From positions 142,728 to 206,727 of the forward strand of contig NZ_CP026498.1 in NCBI RefSeq assembly GCF_002953255.1: a stretch of 64,000 bases of DNA, read 5' to 3'. A model generated the notes under the pieces. That model did not search any database and was not told the DNA's origin. It saw nothing but the letters and a program-made list of their open reading frames with translations. This stretch comes from Streptomyces sp. CB01881 (GTDB taxonomy: Bacteria > Actinomycetota > Actinomycetes > Streptomycetales > Streptomycetaceae). This document shows, in pieces, positions 44,559 through 53,187 of this stretch. The position numbers were made by a program, and so were the translations under genes. Position 1 is the first letter of the stretch, and each line of letters begins with the position of its first letter.

Positions 44559-45464
44559 CTACGCGGCGCCGCCCACGTGCTCCCGGAGCAGCGCGGCCAG
44601 GGCCTGCGCGTACGAGTTGGGGCGGCGGCGCCGGGCGAGGGCGACGCCGAAGTGGCGGGCGGGGCGCGGGGGCTGCACCGGGACCACCCGGGTGCCGGGC
44701 TGGGCCGGTTCGAGGGCGGCGTACGGCACGAGCGAGACCCCGACCCCGGCGGCGACCAGCGAGCGGGCGAAGAAGTAGTCGGTGGTGGAGCCGGCCACCA
44801 GGAGTTCGAAGCCGGCCAGTTCGGCGTGCCGGCGCAGGAAGGCCTCGGTCTTGAGGCAGCCCAGCACCCAGCGCTCCCCGGCGAGTTCGGCCAGGTCCAG
44901 GGCATCCCGGCCGGCCAGCGGGTGCCCGGCCGGGAGCACCACCGAGAGCGGGTCGTCCATCAACGGCGTCCAGTCGAGGCCCGAGCGGTCGCCGGGGACG
45001 ACGGGCAGCGGGCCGTCGAAGTGGTAGGCGAGGGCGAGGTCGGCGGTGCCCTCGCGGACCATCGGCAGGCTGTCCTCGGGTTCCCGCTCCAGGATGCGCA
45101 GTTCCGCCTCCGGGTGGTCGGCCGCGAACCGGGCCAGGACGGCGGGCAGCAGGTGCCGGCCGCCGCTGGTGAAGGTGGCCAGGGTGAGCCTGGGCCGGGC
45201 CTGGCCCAGCCGGCCGATCTGTTCCCGGGCGTGCCGCAGTTCGGCGTCGATGGCGCCGGCCGCCTCCACCAGCAGACGGCCCGCCTCGGTGAGCCGCACC
45301 CCGCGGGTCGAGCGCTCCACCACCGGTGTGCCGAGACCCCGTTCGAGCGCCGCGATCTGCTGGGACACGGCGGACGGGGTGAGCAGCAGGGCGGCCGCCG
45401 CCCGGTTGAAGCTGCCGTGCTCGGCGACCTCCCGGAGCATGGCCAGCCGTCGGACGTCGATCAT
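44559..45464 (-). CDS. LysR-family transcriptional regulator
   Basis: 301 residues. N-terminal HTH (MLREVAEHGSFNRAAAALLL, TPSAVSQQIAALERGLG) and a periplasmic-binding-like effector domain (LTLATFTSGGRHLLPAVLAR). GGGGGAG precedes the ATG at 45464; an upstream GTG at 45488 is less likely. It is divergent from the epimerase/aldo-keto reductase genes, the usual position for a LysR controlling a neighbouring operon. Confidence 0.92.
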   Translation of the reverse strand: MIDVRRLAMLREVAEHGSFNRAAAALLLTPSAVSQQIAALERGLGTPVVERSTRGVRLTEAGRLLVEAAGAIDAELRHAREQIGRLGQARPRLTLATFTSGGRHLLPAVLARFAADHPEAELRILEREPEDSLPMVREGTADLALAYHFDGPLPVVPGDRSGLDWTPLMDDPLSVVLPAGHPLAGRDALDLAELAGERWVLGCLKTEAFLRRHAELAGFELLVAGSTTDYFFARSLVAAGVGVSLVPYAALEPAQPGTRVVPVQPPRPARHFGVALARRRRPNSYAQALAALLREHVGGAA

Positions 45465-45616
45465 CGCGCTCCCCCTGGTCACCCTCATCAGCTCATCAAC
45501 CGATCAGCCCTGCCGGCCCGGGTCGGCCCGGTCGGCCGGGTCGGCCAGGACGGCCGGGTCATCCGCGTCACTGCCAGGCCGGGCCATCCGCGTCTGCCCG
45601 GGTCGGCCCGGTCGAC

Positions 45617-45658
45617 AGTTCTGCTGTTGACGCGTTCAGTGGATCGGTAGTTCTGCTG
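45617..45658 (+). promoter_or_regulatory. repeated AGTTCTGCTG elements upstream of the epimerase gene
   Basis: AGTTCTGCTG occurs at 45617-45626 and 45649-45658, 32 bp apart, with TTGACG (possible -35) between them. Further toward the LysR gene, CCCGGGTCGGCCCGGTCG occurs at 45518-45535 and 45597-45614. The first pair is a candidate LysR binding arrangement. Confidence 0.4.
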
Positions 45659-45722
45659 AGGACCATACGCCAGCAGAGTGGTGTCCGTGGGAAGCACCCA
45701 GCACAACCTGAGGGGACAGGAC

Positions 45723-46733
45723 ATGCGAAACGTCTGCGTCATCGGCGGGAGCCGGTACTTCGGCCTCCACCTGGTCACCCTGCTGCGGGAGTCCGGTGCC
45801 CGCGTCACCGTGGTCAACCGCGGCTCGGCCCCGCCGCCGCCCGGCGTCGAGCACGTCGTCGCCGACCGGTCGGACGAGGCCGCGCTGGCGACGGCGCTCG
45901 GCGGCCGCACCTTCGACGCGGTGATCGACCAGGTGCTGTACACCCCCGATCAGGCGGCGGTGGCCCGCCGGGTCTTCGGCGACCGCACCGGCCGGTACGT
46001 GATGACCTCCACGATGGAGGTGTACGACCCGGCGACCTCGCCGCTGGTGCGCACCGTGCCGGGCGTGCCGGTGCCGGAGACCGCCGTCGACCCGGCCGGC
46101 TGGCCGGTGGACCTCTCACTGCCGTGGCACGACCCGGCGGCGCTCGCCCGCCGCTTCGACGAGGCGACCCGCTACGCGGAGGGCAAGCGGCAGGCGGAGG
46201 CGGTGCTCGCCCAGGACCCGCCGTTCTCCTGGGCCAGTGTGCGCAGCGCGCACGTGCTGGGCGGGGGTGCGCGGGACTTCACCGGCCGGCTGGCGCACTA
46301 CACGGAGCTGATCGCGGCCGGGCTGCCGGTCGTCGTGCACGGCGAGCCGCAGCCGACCTCCTTCGTCCACCACGAGGAGATCGCCGCCGCCCTGGTGCGG
46401 ATGGCCGCCATGGAGGCGGTCGGCCCGGTGAACGCCTGCTCCGACGGGCCGCTCGACGTGGTGGCACTCTGCGAGCTGATCGCCGGCCGGCTCGGCACCA
46501 CCCCCCGCTACCGCGTCGTGCCGGGCGGGGCCGACACGGAGGGCACGACCGGCACGGGGAGCGGGGAGCGCGCGGCCGGCGCGGACACCTCGCCGTTCTC
46601 CTTCGACCGCTGGTACCCGATGGACAACCGGCGGGCCGCCGGGCTCGGCCTGGACTTCACGCCGACGGCGCAGTGGCTGCCCGGTGCCGTGGCCGCCTCC
46701 GCCCTCACCCCGACCTCCGCAAAGGTGGCTTGA
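45723..46733 (+). CDS. NAD-dependent epimerase/dehydratase (extended SDR)
   Basis: 336 residues. The Rossmann motif is VIGGSRYFGLHL at the N-terminus, with the substrate-side TSTMEVYDP and YAEGKRQAEAVL; the canonical YxxxK is seen as YAEGK. C-terminal insertion TEGTTGTGSGERAAG is low-complexity. GAGGGGACAGG precedes the ATG. Substrate unknown. Its stop is 1 bp before the aldo-keto reductase start, so the two act in one operon. Confidence 0.88.
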   Translation: MRNVCVIGGSRYFGLHLVTLLRESGARVTVVNRGSAPPPPGVEHVVADRSDEAALATALGGRTFDAVIDQVLYTPDQAAVARRVFGDRTGRYVMTSTMEVYDPATSPLVRTVPGVPVPETAVDPAGWPVDLSLPWHDPAALARRFDEATRYAEGKRQAEAVLAQDPPFSWASVRSAHVLGGGARDFTGRLAHYTELIAAGLPVVVHGEPQPTSFVHHEEIAAALVRMAAMEAVGPVNACSDGPLDVVALCELIAGRLGTTPRYRVVPGGADTEGTTGTGSGERAAGADTSPFSFDRWYPMDNRRAAGLGLDFTPTAQWLPGAVAASALTPTSAKVA

Positions 46734-46734
46734 C

Positions 46735-47643
46735 ATGCGACAGCGCACCATCGGCGGCACCTCCGTCGGCGCGATCGGCCTCGGCGCGATGCCGCTCTCC
46801 GTCGAGGGCCGCCCGGACGAGGACGCCGCGCTCGCCACCCTGAACGCCGCGCTCGACGCGGGTGTCACCCTGCTCGACACCGCCGACTCCTACCACTGGC
46901 ATGCCGGCGAACTCGGCCACAACGAACGGCTGGTGGCCCGCGCCCTGGCCGCCCGTCCGGCCGCCGACCGCGCGGCCGTGCTGGTCGCCACCAAGGGCGG
47001 CCGGGGCCGGCCCGGTGACGGCTCCTGGACGGTCGACGGCCGGCCCGAGCACCTCCGACGGGCCGCGGAGGGCTCCCTGCGCCGGCTCGGCGTCGAGGCC
47101 ATCGGCCTCTACCAGCTGCACAAGCCCGACCCGCTGGTGCCGTGGGCCGAGTCGGTGGGCGTCCTGCGCGACCTGCTGGATGCCGGGAAGATCCGCGCGG
47201 CCGGGATCTCCAACGTCGACGAGGAGCAGATCCTGACGGCCCGGGAGATCCTCGGCGACGGCCTGGTCTCGGTGCAGAACCGGTTCTCCCCCGCGGTCCG
47301 CGCCGCCGAACCGGAGCTGCGGCTCTGCGAACGGCTCGGCCTGGCCTTCCTGCCCTGGAGCCCGCTCGGCGGCCTGTCCCGCAGTGTGCTGGACGACCCC
47401 GAGGACACCACCGTCGGGCAGAGCGCCTTCCACCGGATCGCCGCCGACCGCGGTGTCTCACCCCAGCAGGTCGGCCTCGCCTGGCTGCTCGCCCTCTCCC
47501 CCACCGTCGTCCCGATCCCCGGCGCCCGGCGCCCCGCATCGATCCGCGACTCCGCCGCCGCTGCCGGGCTCGTCCTCGAACCGGCCGAACTCGCCGCCCT
47601 GGCCGAGCCGTTGGCCGACGAGACGGGGCCGGCAGGCCGGTGA
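46735..47643 (+). CDS. aldo/keto reductase
   Basis: 302-residue TIM-barrel oxidoreductase. The catalytic tetrad can be read: Asp and Tyr in LLDTADSYHW, Lys in VLVATKGGRG, His in LYQLHKPDP; the NADPH site is in VVPIPGARRPASI. Co-transcribed with the epimerase (1-bp gap). The pair could modify a sugar or small metabolite under LysR control, but the substrate is not evident. Confidence 0.92.
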   Translation: MRQRTIGGTSVGAIGLGAMPLSVEGRPDEDAALATLNAALDAGVTLLDTADSYHWHAGELGHNERLVARALAARPAADRAAVLVATKGGRGRPGDGSWTVDGRPEHLRRAAEGSLRRLGVEAIGLYQLHKPDPLVPWAESVGVLRDLLDAGKIRAAGISNVDEEQILTAREILGDGLVSVQNRFSPAVRAAEPELRLCERLGLAFLPWSPLGGLSRSVLDDPEDTTVGQSAFHRIAADRGVSPQQVGLAWLLALSPTVVPIPGARRPASIRDSAAAAGLVLEPAELAALAEPLADETGPAGR

Positions 47644-47673
47644 GCGGCAGACTCGTGGGCGGCAGGCGGGTGG

Positions 47674-47713
47674 GCCGCCCCGCCCCACGGCATCCGAGGC
47701 AGGGCGGGGCGGC
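47674..47713. terminator. bidirectional terminator
   Basis: Perfect 12-bp stem, arms GCCGCCCCGCCC (47674-47685) and GGGCGGGGCGGC (47702-47713), 16-nt loop, between the convergent aldo/keto reductase and secreted-protein genes. Confidence 0.7.
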
Positions 47714-47723
47714 GCCGATGAGG

Positions 47724-48230
47724 TCAGTTGTTCTCCTCGGCCCGGACGATCTGGTCGATCCGGCGCTGGAGCGCGTCGGCCTCGGCACGGGCCCTCCGCG
47801 CCGCCTCGTGCTCGCCGAGCCGGTCCAGGGTGGCGGCCTTGCTCCGCAGGTCCGCCACCTCCTGCCGCATCTTCGGAAGGTCGTAGGTGACGGAACCGCG
47901 CGTGGACGGGCCGGTGGAGGCGGACTGGCCGGACCCGGTGTCGGGCTGGACGGCGCAGACCGCACTGACGCCGCCCGCGCCGAACAGCGAACCGCCGAAC
48001 AGCGTGTTCAGCACGCCCTGGCAGGCGGCGGACTCCTGGGGCGTCTTCGGCCCGTTGTTGGCGGCGGCCGGCTGGGCGAGCAGGAGTGGGGCGGCCAGCA
48101 GCAGTACGGAACAGGCAGCACGGGTGGCGTACTTCAGCGACTTCGGGGTGTTCGGAGTGTTCGGGGACGTGACGGACCCTCCGGGTAGGTGATGGACGAG
48201 CGAGCCATCACTACCGGACGGTCGGTTCAC
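47724..48230 (-). CDS. secreted protein with C-terminal helix, unknown function
   Basis: Up to 168 residues. A signal peptide is evident (SVLLLAAPLLLAQPAAA followed by NNGPK), but it lies 35 residues in from the GTG at 48230, unusually far. A GGAGGG stands at a normal distance before a GTC codon (VTSPNTPNTP), so the true start may be there with an atypical codon or a base error. The mature part has two Cys (SAACQGVL, SAVCAV) and a charged coiled helix at the end (MRQEVADLRSKAATLDRLGE). I do not recognise the family. Confidence 0.75.
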   Translation of the reverse strand: MNRPSGSDGSLVHHLPGGSVTSPNTPNTPKSLKYATRAACSVLLLAAPLLLAQPAAANNGPKTPQESAACQGVLNTLFGGSLFGAGGVSAVCAVQPDTGSGQSASTGPSTRGSVTYDLPKMRQEVADLRSKAATLDRLGEHEAARRARAEADALQRRIDQIVRAEENN

Positions 48231-48250
48231 GGCGGCGGATGCTCCGCCGT

Positions 48251-48326
48251 CCGTAGGCGTGTCAGCGAACCGTAGGCGTGTCCGCGGGCCGCAGGCCTGC
48301 CAGCAGGCCGCAGGCGCGTCAGCGGG
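48251..48326 (+). repeat. 19-bp tandem repeat, four copies
   Basis: Copies start at 48251, 48270, 48289 and 48308: CCGTAGGCGTGTCAGCGAA, CCGTAGGCGTGTCCGCGGG, CCGCAGGCCTGCCAGCAGG, CCGCAGGCGCGTCAGCGGG. A fifth, weak copy reaches into the stop region of the next gene. There are no spacers. It lies between two minus-strand genes. Confidence 0.85.
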
Positions 48327-48339
48327 CCGACGGGGCCGG

Positions 48340-48645
48340 TCAGTAGTCGTCGTCGGGATAGCCCCAGGTCACCGCCGCCTTCGCCGCCGGAGCGGTCTCG
48401 CCGACGACCCGGGCCACGGTCTCCTCGAACATCGGCCCCCAGCGGTAGAACCGGGTGATGATCAGCGGATGGCTGCTCTCGCCCGTGACGAAGAACTCGC
48501 CCTGGTCCTCCGCCCAGCCGATCGGCACCTCGTCCTCGATGCCCTCGTCCCGCAGGAGTCCGACCAGGGCGCCCAGAACGAGCTCGGCCTCCTCCCGCCC
48601 ACTGAGCCCGCCGACGCTGAGATGAAGATCGATGTTGACTGACAT
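48340..48645 (-). CDS. hypothetical protein, about 100 residues
   Basis: 101 residues, acidic, with no membrane segment or cysteine: MSVNIDLHLSVGGLSGREEA at the start and TWGYPDDDY at the end. A beta strand-rich pattern such as LIITRFYRWGPMFEETVARV suggests a small alpha/beta fold; I do not recognise it. Ribosome binding site weak. Downstream lies the 19-bp repeat array. Confidence 0.7.
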   Translation of the reverse strand: MSVNIDLHLSVGGLSGREEAELVLGALVGLLRDEGIEDEVPIGWAEDQGEFFVTGESSHPLIITRFYRWGPMFEETVARVVGETAPAAKAAVTWGYPDDDY

Positions 48646-48753
48646 GGGTCCGCATCGTAGCCGCCCCCACCGACAGCCCTGCGCGGGGCCGTTGCCGGTC
48701 CGCCGCCGGTCCGCCGCCGGGCAGTGGCCGGTCAGTGGCCGGTCAGTGGCCGG

Positions 48754-49755
48754 TCAGTAGCCGCCGAATCCGCCGTAGCTGTGCCCGCCCGTGAAGCCGC
48801 CGGTGCCGCCCATGCCGGTGCCTCCGAAGCTGGGACGGGGGCCGGAGCCCGGCGGACTCGGCGGGATCGGCTGCGGGTCGTCCTGCCTCACCGACCAGCC
48901 GTGCCTGGCCATCTCGCGCCACCACTGGGCGAAGGTGACGCGGACGCCCCGTGCCAGACACTCCTCCTCGACGGCGGCCCGGGCCGCGTCGTCCCACCGC
49001 AGGACGATCCCGGCCGCCTTCTGGGCGCGCGCCAACGCGTACAGGTCCTTCTCCAGCTCCGGCGCCGTCAGCGGCTCCTGGGAGAGCGCGGCCGGGTCCG
49101 CGGCGCCCGGATCCGCAGCAGCCGGCAGGAGGTCGGCGCGGAAGATCCGGACCCGGACCGGACCGTCGCCCTCCTCCCCGTCGTCCCCCGGCTCCTCGCC
49201 CACCGCGTACAGCCACACCCGGCGCGCGGCCACCTCCTCCAGGAGGGCGCGGCGCTGCTGCGCCTCCCGGGCCCGGGCCAGCTCGGCCGCCTGCCGCACC
49301 GCTCGCTGCTCCGCCAGGCGCCGGTCGATCTCCTCCCGGACAGGCCGGTAGGCCTCGGTCGCGCGCTGCACCTCCGTCAGGAAGGCGCGCTGGGCGGCTT
49401 CCGACCGTTCGACGGCCCGCTGCTTCCAGCCGGGCCAGTGACGCGGGGCGGGGATGGTGTTCCAGGCCCCGGTGCCCTTCTCCAGGTCGAACGTCGCGCC
49501 GCGGCCGCCGTGCGCCCGGTACAGCACCTCCAGCGCACGGGAGACGGCGGCCAGGAAGGCGCTCTCCGCTTCGCTCCACCGCTCGCGCTCGGCCTCGGAG
49601 CAGGCGACCGCCTCGCCCCAGTTGCCCTTGATCCGGTAGACCTCGACCTGCTCCGGCAGCTCCACCGAGGCGACCGGCTCGAACGCCCCTCCGCACCGCT
49701 TCGTCGCATGGAGCCGCACGTTGTCCTGGTGGACCTTGACCTCGGTGACCGCCAC
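48754..49755 (-). CDS. hypothetical protein with coiled coil and Gly-rich tail
   Basis: 333 residues from a GTG with GGGAGG upstream. Residues about 1-75 look globular (VKVHQDNVRLHATKRCGGAF); about 130-180 is a charged helix rich in Ala, Glu and Arg (EEIDRRLAEQRAVRQAAELA), probably a coiled coil; the C-terminus is proline-rich and then Gly/Tyr-rich (GGTGMGGTGGFTGGHSYGGF). No signal peptide or membrane segment. No known domain recognised. Confidence 0.75.
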   Translation of the reverse strand: MAVTEVKVHQDNVRLHATKRCGGAFEPVASVELPEQVEVYRIKGNWGEAVACSEAERERWSEAESAFLAAVSRALEVLYRAHGGRGATFDLEKGTGAWNTIPAPRHWPGWKQRAVERSEAAQRAFLTEVQRATEAYRPVREEIDRRLAEQRAVRQAAELARAREAQQRRALLEEVAARRVWLYAVGEEPGDDGEEGDGPVRVRIFRADLLPAAADPGAADPAALSQEPLTAPELEKDLYALARAQKAAGIVLRWDDAARAAVEEECLARGVRVTFAQWWREMARHGWSVRQDDPQPIPPSPPGSGPRPSFGGTGMGGTGGFTGGHSYGGFGGY

Positions 49756-50289
49756 TGCGCCGACCTCCCGCCAGCCGATTCAACCGTCACCCACCATAAC
49801 GGCGCGACCACCGTCCGCGTCAGCCCCTGGCACCGGGTCCGTCCGGCCCCGGGGGCGGGGTCGGACGGCAAGCCACGGGCACCGGGGGCGGGCACGACCG
49901 GTTCCGGCACCGTCGGGACGGTGGTGTTGCCGCGCCGGCCGGCGGCAGTGTCATCAGGGCCGGCCCCTCCCCCGCCCCTGGGATCGGCAGCGCGCGGACG
50001 GACGTCAGGCCGGTCCCGGCGCCCGGGGAGGTCCGGGTGCTGCTCCGGCCGGTCGGGGGCGTGCGGTTGACCGTCGCGCGCTCCGCGGTGAACGGTCACG
50101 CCTCGTACGGGCACCTCGACTTCGAGCACCATCCGACGAGGGCCGATGCCACGGCCACGCCGTGACCTGGTCCGTGGACCACGCCGGCGGTGCCGGGAGT
50201 CGCCGGCCGCCCAGGCAGCGCGCGGCGGGCCGCCCCGTCCTGGCTGCCACGCCCGGGGCGGGGAGCAGGCCCCCGCCCGGGGCGCGTCG
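49756..50289. other. 534-bp stretch without a recognised gene
   Basis: Contains a 13-bp hairpin (49839-49868, one G-T pair) and the psuK terminator at its right end. A plus-strand frame with coding-like third positions ends at a TGA near 50164 (VRLTVARSAVNGHASYGHLD close to its end) but has no credible start or ribosome binding site, so it may be a gene remnant. Confidence 0.4.
50250..50284 (-). terminator. terminator of psuGK
   Basis: Stem with 13 of 14 pairs, arms CGCCCGGGGCGGGG (50250-50263) and CCCCGCCCGGGGCG (50271-50284), 7-nt loop, 6 bp after the psuK stop. Confidence 0.65.
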
Positions 50290-51177
50290 TCAGCCCTCGC
50301 CGCAGGAGGCTCCCGGCGAGGCCAGGACCTTCGCCGCGCAGGCGTGCCCGCGGGCGGCGGCGGCCCGCAGGTCGCCGTCGGCGAGGTAGCCGGCCAGGAA
50401 GCCGGCGGCGAACGCGTCGCCGGCGCCGGTGAGGTCACGGACCTCGGCGACCGGCGGGACGGGCACGGCGAAGGGCTCCTCCCCGGGGGCGTCCACCACC
50501 GTCGCCTGCGCACCCGACTTGGTGACGACCGTGGTGGCCGCCAGCCGCGCCCGCCCGGGACCGGGCCTGCCGTCGGCCAGCAGGCCGAGGAAGGCGGACT
50601 CCTCCCGGTTGGCGAACAGCAGGGTGGGCGCCAACCCGGCGGCGAGGGCGAGGAACCGCTCGCGGCCGAAGCGGCCGAGCATCCCGGTCGAGGAGGCGTC
50701 GAGCGAGGTGGTGCCGCCCGCCCGGTGGACCCGCCGGAGAGCGTCGACGGCGGCGGCGGCGACCGGTTCCCCGTCGAAGGAGTAGGCCGGCACGTGCAGG
50801 TGGGCCAGCCCCTCCAGCCAGGCGTCCGGGACGGTGTCGAGCAGTGTCGCCGCGCCCCGGTCGGGGAGCATGGTCCGCTCGCCGGCCTGGTCGATCAGCA
50901 CCACGATGCTCCCGGTCTGACCCTTCCGCACGACCCTCACATCGACGCCGTGGCCAGCCAGTTCGGCGACGACGCCGTCCCCGGCCGGGTCGTCCCCGAC
51001 GCAGCCGAGGAAGCGCGCCGGGCACTGGCCGGCGGCGAAGCCCGCGACGTTGGCCGCGCTGCCGCCGCGCCGCCGGAAGACCCGGGCGCTGGAGTCGGTG
51101 CCGTGCCGCAGCGGGCCGTCCACCCAGACGACGATGTCCTCCACGAGGTCGCCGAGCACGCCGAGTACCCCGCCCAC
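50290..51177 (-). CDS. psuK: PfkB-family kinase, probable pseudouridine kinase
   Basis: 295 residues, ribokinase/PfkB fold: N-terminal FRRRGGSAANVAGFAA and the C-terminal signature DLTGAGDAFAAGFLAGYLAD containing the catalytic Asp of GAGD. Ribokinase-like kinases of other sugars look alike, but the gene is 4 bp downstream of psuG, so phosphorylation of pseudouridine to pseudouridine-5'-phosphate is the most likely reaction. GTG start. Confidence 0.85.
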   Translation of the reverse strand: MGGVLGVLGDLVEDIVVWVDGPLRHGTDSSARVFRRRGGSAANVAGFAAGQCPARFLGCVGDDPAGDGVVAELAGHGVDVRVVRKGQTGSIVVLIDQAGERTMLPDRGAATLLDTVPDAWLEGLAHLHVPAYSFDGEPVAAAAVDALRRVHRAGGTTSLDASSTGMLGRFGRERFLALAAGLAPTLLFANREESAFLGLLADGRPGPGRARLAATTVVTKSGAQATVVDAPGEEPFAVPVPPVAEVRDLTGAGDAFAAGFLAGYLADGDLRAAAARGHACAAKVLASPGASCGEG

Positions 51178-51181
51178 GGGG

Positions 51182-52108
51182 CTAGGCCTCGCTTCGCAGG
51201 GCGGCGAGCGCGGTCGCGATCTGCCCGCCGAGCCGGACGTTGCCCCGGTAGACCTCGACGTTGACGTCCAGGCTGCGCCCCTGGGTGTCGCGCTGGATGA
51301 AGTCGAGCAGGAATGGCGTCGACGCGTTGCCGGTGACGCCCTGTCGCTCGGCCTCGGCCCAGGCGCGGGCGAGCAGGGCGTCGAGCTCCTGCGGCGGCAG
51401 CTGCTTGGCGGGGTCGACCGGGTTGGCGATCAGCACGGCCTGCGGCAGCTCCAGGCCGTCCCGGGCCGCGATCACCCGGGCGGCCTCCTCGGGCGAGTCG
51501 ACGCGGTAGTTGATCCGGTGGCCGGAGTCGGTGACGTAGAAGCCCGGGTACTGGTGCGTCCGGTAGCCGATGACGGGGATGTTGAGCGTCTCGAACCGCT
51601 CCAGCGTCGCCCGGATGTCGAGGATCGACTTGACGCCCGCGCTGATGACGGTGACGGGCGTGGCGGCCAGCGTGGTCATGTCGGCCGACTCGTCGAAGGT
51701 CTCGGACGCCCCGAAGTGCACGCCGCCGAGGCCGCCGGTGGAGAACACCGGGATGCCCGCCCGGTGGGCGAGGAAGGCGGTGGCGGCGACGGTCGTCCCG
51801 CCGTGCCGGCCGAGCGCGGCGACCAGCGGCAGGTCGCGCAGGCTCGCCTTGTCGAGGTCGTCCGCCTCGGACAGCTCCTTGATCTGGTCCGCGCCGAGTC
51901 CGACCGTGGGCACCCCGGCGTACACGCCGATCGTGGCCGGGACGACCCCGGCGGCCCGCAACTGCTCCTCCGCCTCCAGCGCGACCTCCAGATTGCGGGG
52001 CCGGGGCAGCCCGTGCGTGAAGATGGTCGATTCCAGGGCGACGACGGGGGCTCCGGCGGCAACGGCCTGGGCAACCTCGTCGGAGATGCGGACGGGCAGT
52101 GCGGTCAT
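51182..52108 (-). CDS. psuG: pseudouridine-5'-phosphate glycosidase
   Basis: 308 residues. Cleaves the C-C glycosidic bond of pseudouridine-5'-phosphate to uracil and ribose-5-phosphate. Family blocks are clear: VALESTIFTHGLPRPRNLEV, TIGVYAGVPTVGL, the lysine-containing DLDKASLRDLP, TTVAATAFLAHRAGIPVFST, GGVHFGA, and LIANPVDPAKQLPPQELDAL. ATG at 52108. First gene of psuG-psuK, divergent from a LysR regulator. Confidence 0.94.
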   Translation of the reverse strand: MTALPVRISDEVAQAVAAGAPVVALESTIFTHGLPRPRNLEVALEAEEQLRAAGVVPATIGVYAGVPTVGLGADQIKELSEADDLDKASLRDLPLVAALGRHGGTTVAATAFLAHRAGIPVFSTGGLGGVHFGASETFDESADMTTLAATPVTVISAGVKSILDIRATLERFETLNIPVIGYRTHQYPGFYVTDSGHRINYRVDSPEEAARVIAARDGLELPQAVLIANPVDPAKQLPPQELDALLARAWAEAERQGVTGNASTPFLLDFIQRDTQGRSLDVNVEVYRGNVRLGGQIATALAALRSEA

Positions 52109-52128
52109 GGCACGGGCTCTCTCTGCGA

Positions 52129-52146
52129 TGCCACCACGGTGTGGCA
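52129..52146. promoter_or_regulatory. inverted repeat between psuG and lysR
   Basis: TGCCAC-CACGGT-GTGGCA, a perfect 6-6-6 inverted repeat in the 112-bp divergent region, 21 bp upstream of psuG. CATAGGC occurs twice further on (near 52173 and 52206). Position fits a LysR binding site for psuGK control. Confidence 0.45.
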
Positions 52147-52220
52147 ACTCGGACCCAGCCTAGAGACGGGTCGCATAGGCATCCAGAATGAGTCCTGGGC
52201 CTTCTCATAGGCTGCTGGCT

Positions 52221-53123
52221 ATGGGTTTCACCTTGCGTCAGCTCGAAGTCTTCCTCGCGGTGGCCGGCACGCTGCACTTCGGCCGCGCCGCCGAGCGCCT
52301 GCACATCTCCCAGCCGACGGTCAGCCAGGAGGTGGCCCGGCTCGAACGGACCGTCGGCGTGGAGCTCTTCGACCGCAGCCGGCGGGCGGTGCGGCTGACC
52401 CCGGCCGGCGAGGTGATGGCCGCCGAGTCGGCCCGGCTCCTCGAACAGGCCGGCTCCCTGCTCGCCCGGGTGCGGCTGCACGAGGAGTCACGGATGGGGA
52501 CGGCCCGGATCGTCGCCTCCCCCAGCGTCATGAACCGCCTGCTGCCGGCCGTGGTCAGCCGGGCCGAGCGCGAGCTCCCGGCGCTGGAGCCGGCCGAACT
52601 GGCCGTCGACACCGGCCACGTGTCGACGACGCTGGCCGCGGAGCTGGCCGACATCGGGCTCGGCCGCTTCCTGGAGGACGTGCCCGGCTACCGGCGGGAG
52701 AAGCTCGCCGACGAGCCGGTGCGGGTGGCGGTCAGCCGGCGCCACCCCCTCGCCGGGCGGGACGGCATCCACCTGCACGAGCTGCGCGACCTGCCGCTGC
52801 TGCTCTGGTCGCGGGAGCAGCACCCGCGGTACTACGACCACGTGCTCGGCCTCTGCTCGGCGCGCGGCGTCGAACCGCCGGTCCTGGTCAGCCCGCCGCG
52901 GATCGTCGGCTCGCGGCTCTACCTGCTCGCGCAGAACCGCGCGTTCTCGCTCGTCCCCGCCTCGATGGCCGGGCACCTGACCGAGGAGGTGGTCACCGTC
53001 CGCCTCGCGGACCGGGCCACCCTGCCGCTTGAGATGCAGTGGCGGCTGGACGACGAGCGGCCCCGGCTCGCCGCCCTGCGCGAGCTGATCCGGCAGGAGG
53101 CTGCCGCCCTCGGGTCCGGCTGA
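52221..53123 (+). CDS. LysR-family regulator, probably of psuGK
   Basis: 300 residues. HTH at the N-terminus (MGFTLRQLEVFLAVAGTLHF, ISQPTVSQEVARLERTVG) and a LysR effector domain (ARIVASPSVMNRLLPAVVSR). ATG at 52221 aligns with the family start; an upstream GTG-type start would add ten residues. Divergent arrangement with psuG suggests it senses pseudouridine or a product; inference. Confidence 0.9.
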   Translation: MGFTLRQLEVFLAVAGTLHFGRAAERLHISQPTVSQEVARLERTVGVELFDRSRRAVRLTPAGEVMAAESARLLEQAGSLLARVRLHEESRMGTARIVASPSVMNRLLPAVVSRAERELPALEPAELAVDTGHVSTTLAAELADIGLGRFLEDVPGYRREKLADEPVRVAVSRRHPLAGRDGIHLHELRDLPLLLWSREQHPRYYDHVLGLCSARGVEPPVLVSPPRIVGSRLYLLAQNRAFSLVPASMAGHLTEEVVTVRLADRATLPLEMQWRLDDERPRLAALRELIRQEAAALGSG

Positions 53124-53134
53124 GCCGCCGTTCC

Positions 53135-53161
53135 CGGGGTCGGCGAGCCAGGCCGGCCCCG
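53135..53161. terminator. convergent terminator hairpin
   Basis: Arms CGGGGTCGGC (53135-53144) and GCCGGCCCCG (53152-53161), one G-T pair, 7-nt loop, between the convergent LysR and S8 protease genes. Confidence 0.5.
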
Positions 53162-53187
53162 AGCGCGGCGCGCCGGGCCGCGGAGCG

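Noticed and set aside
48251..48326. Possible CRISPR array
   Set aside because: The 19-bp units are directly adjacent without spacers and there are no cas genes.
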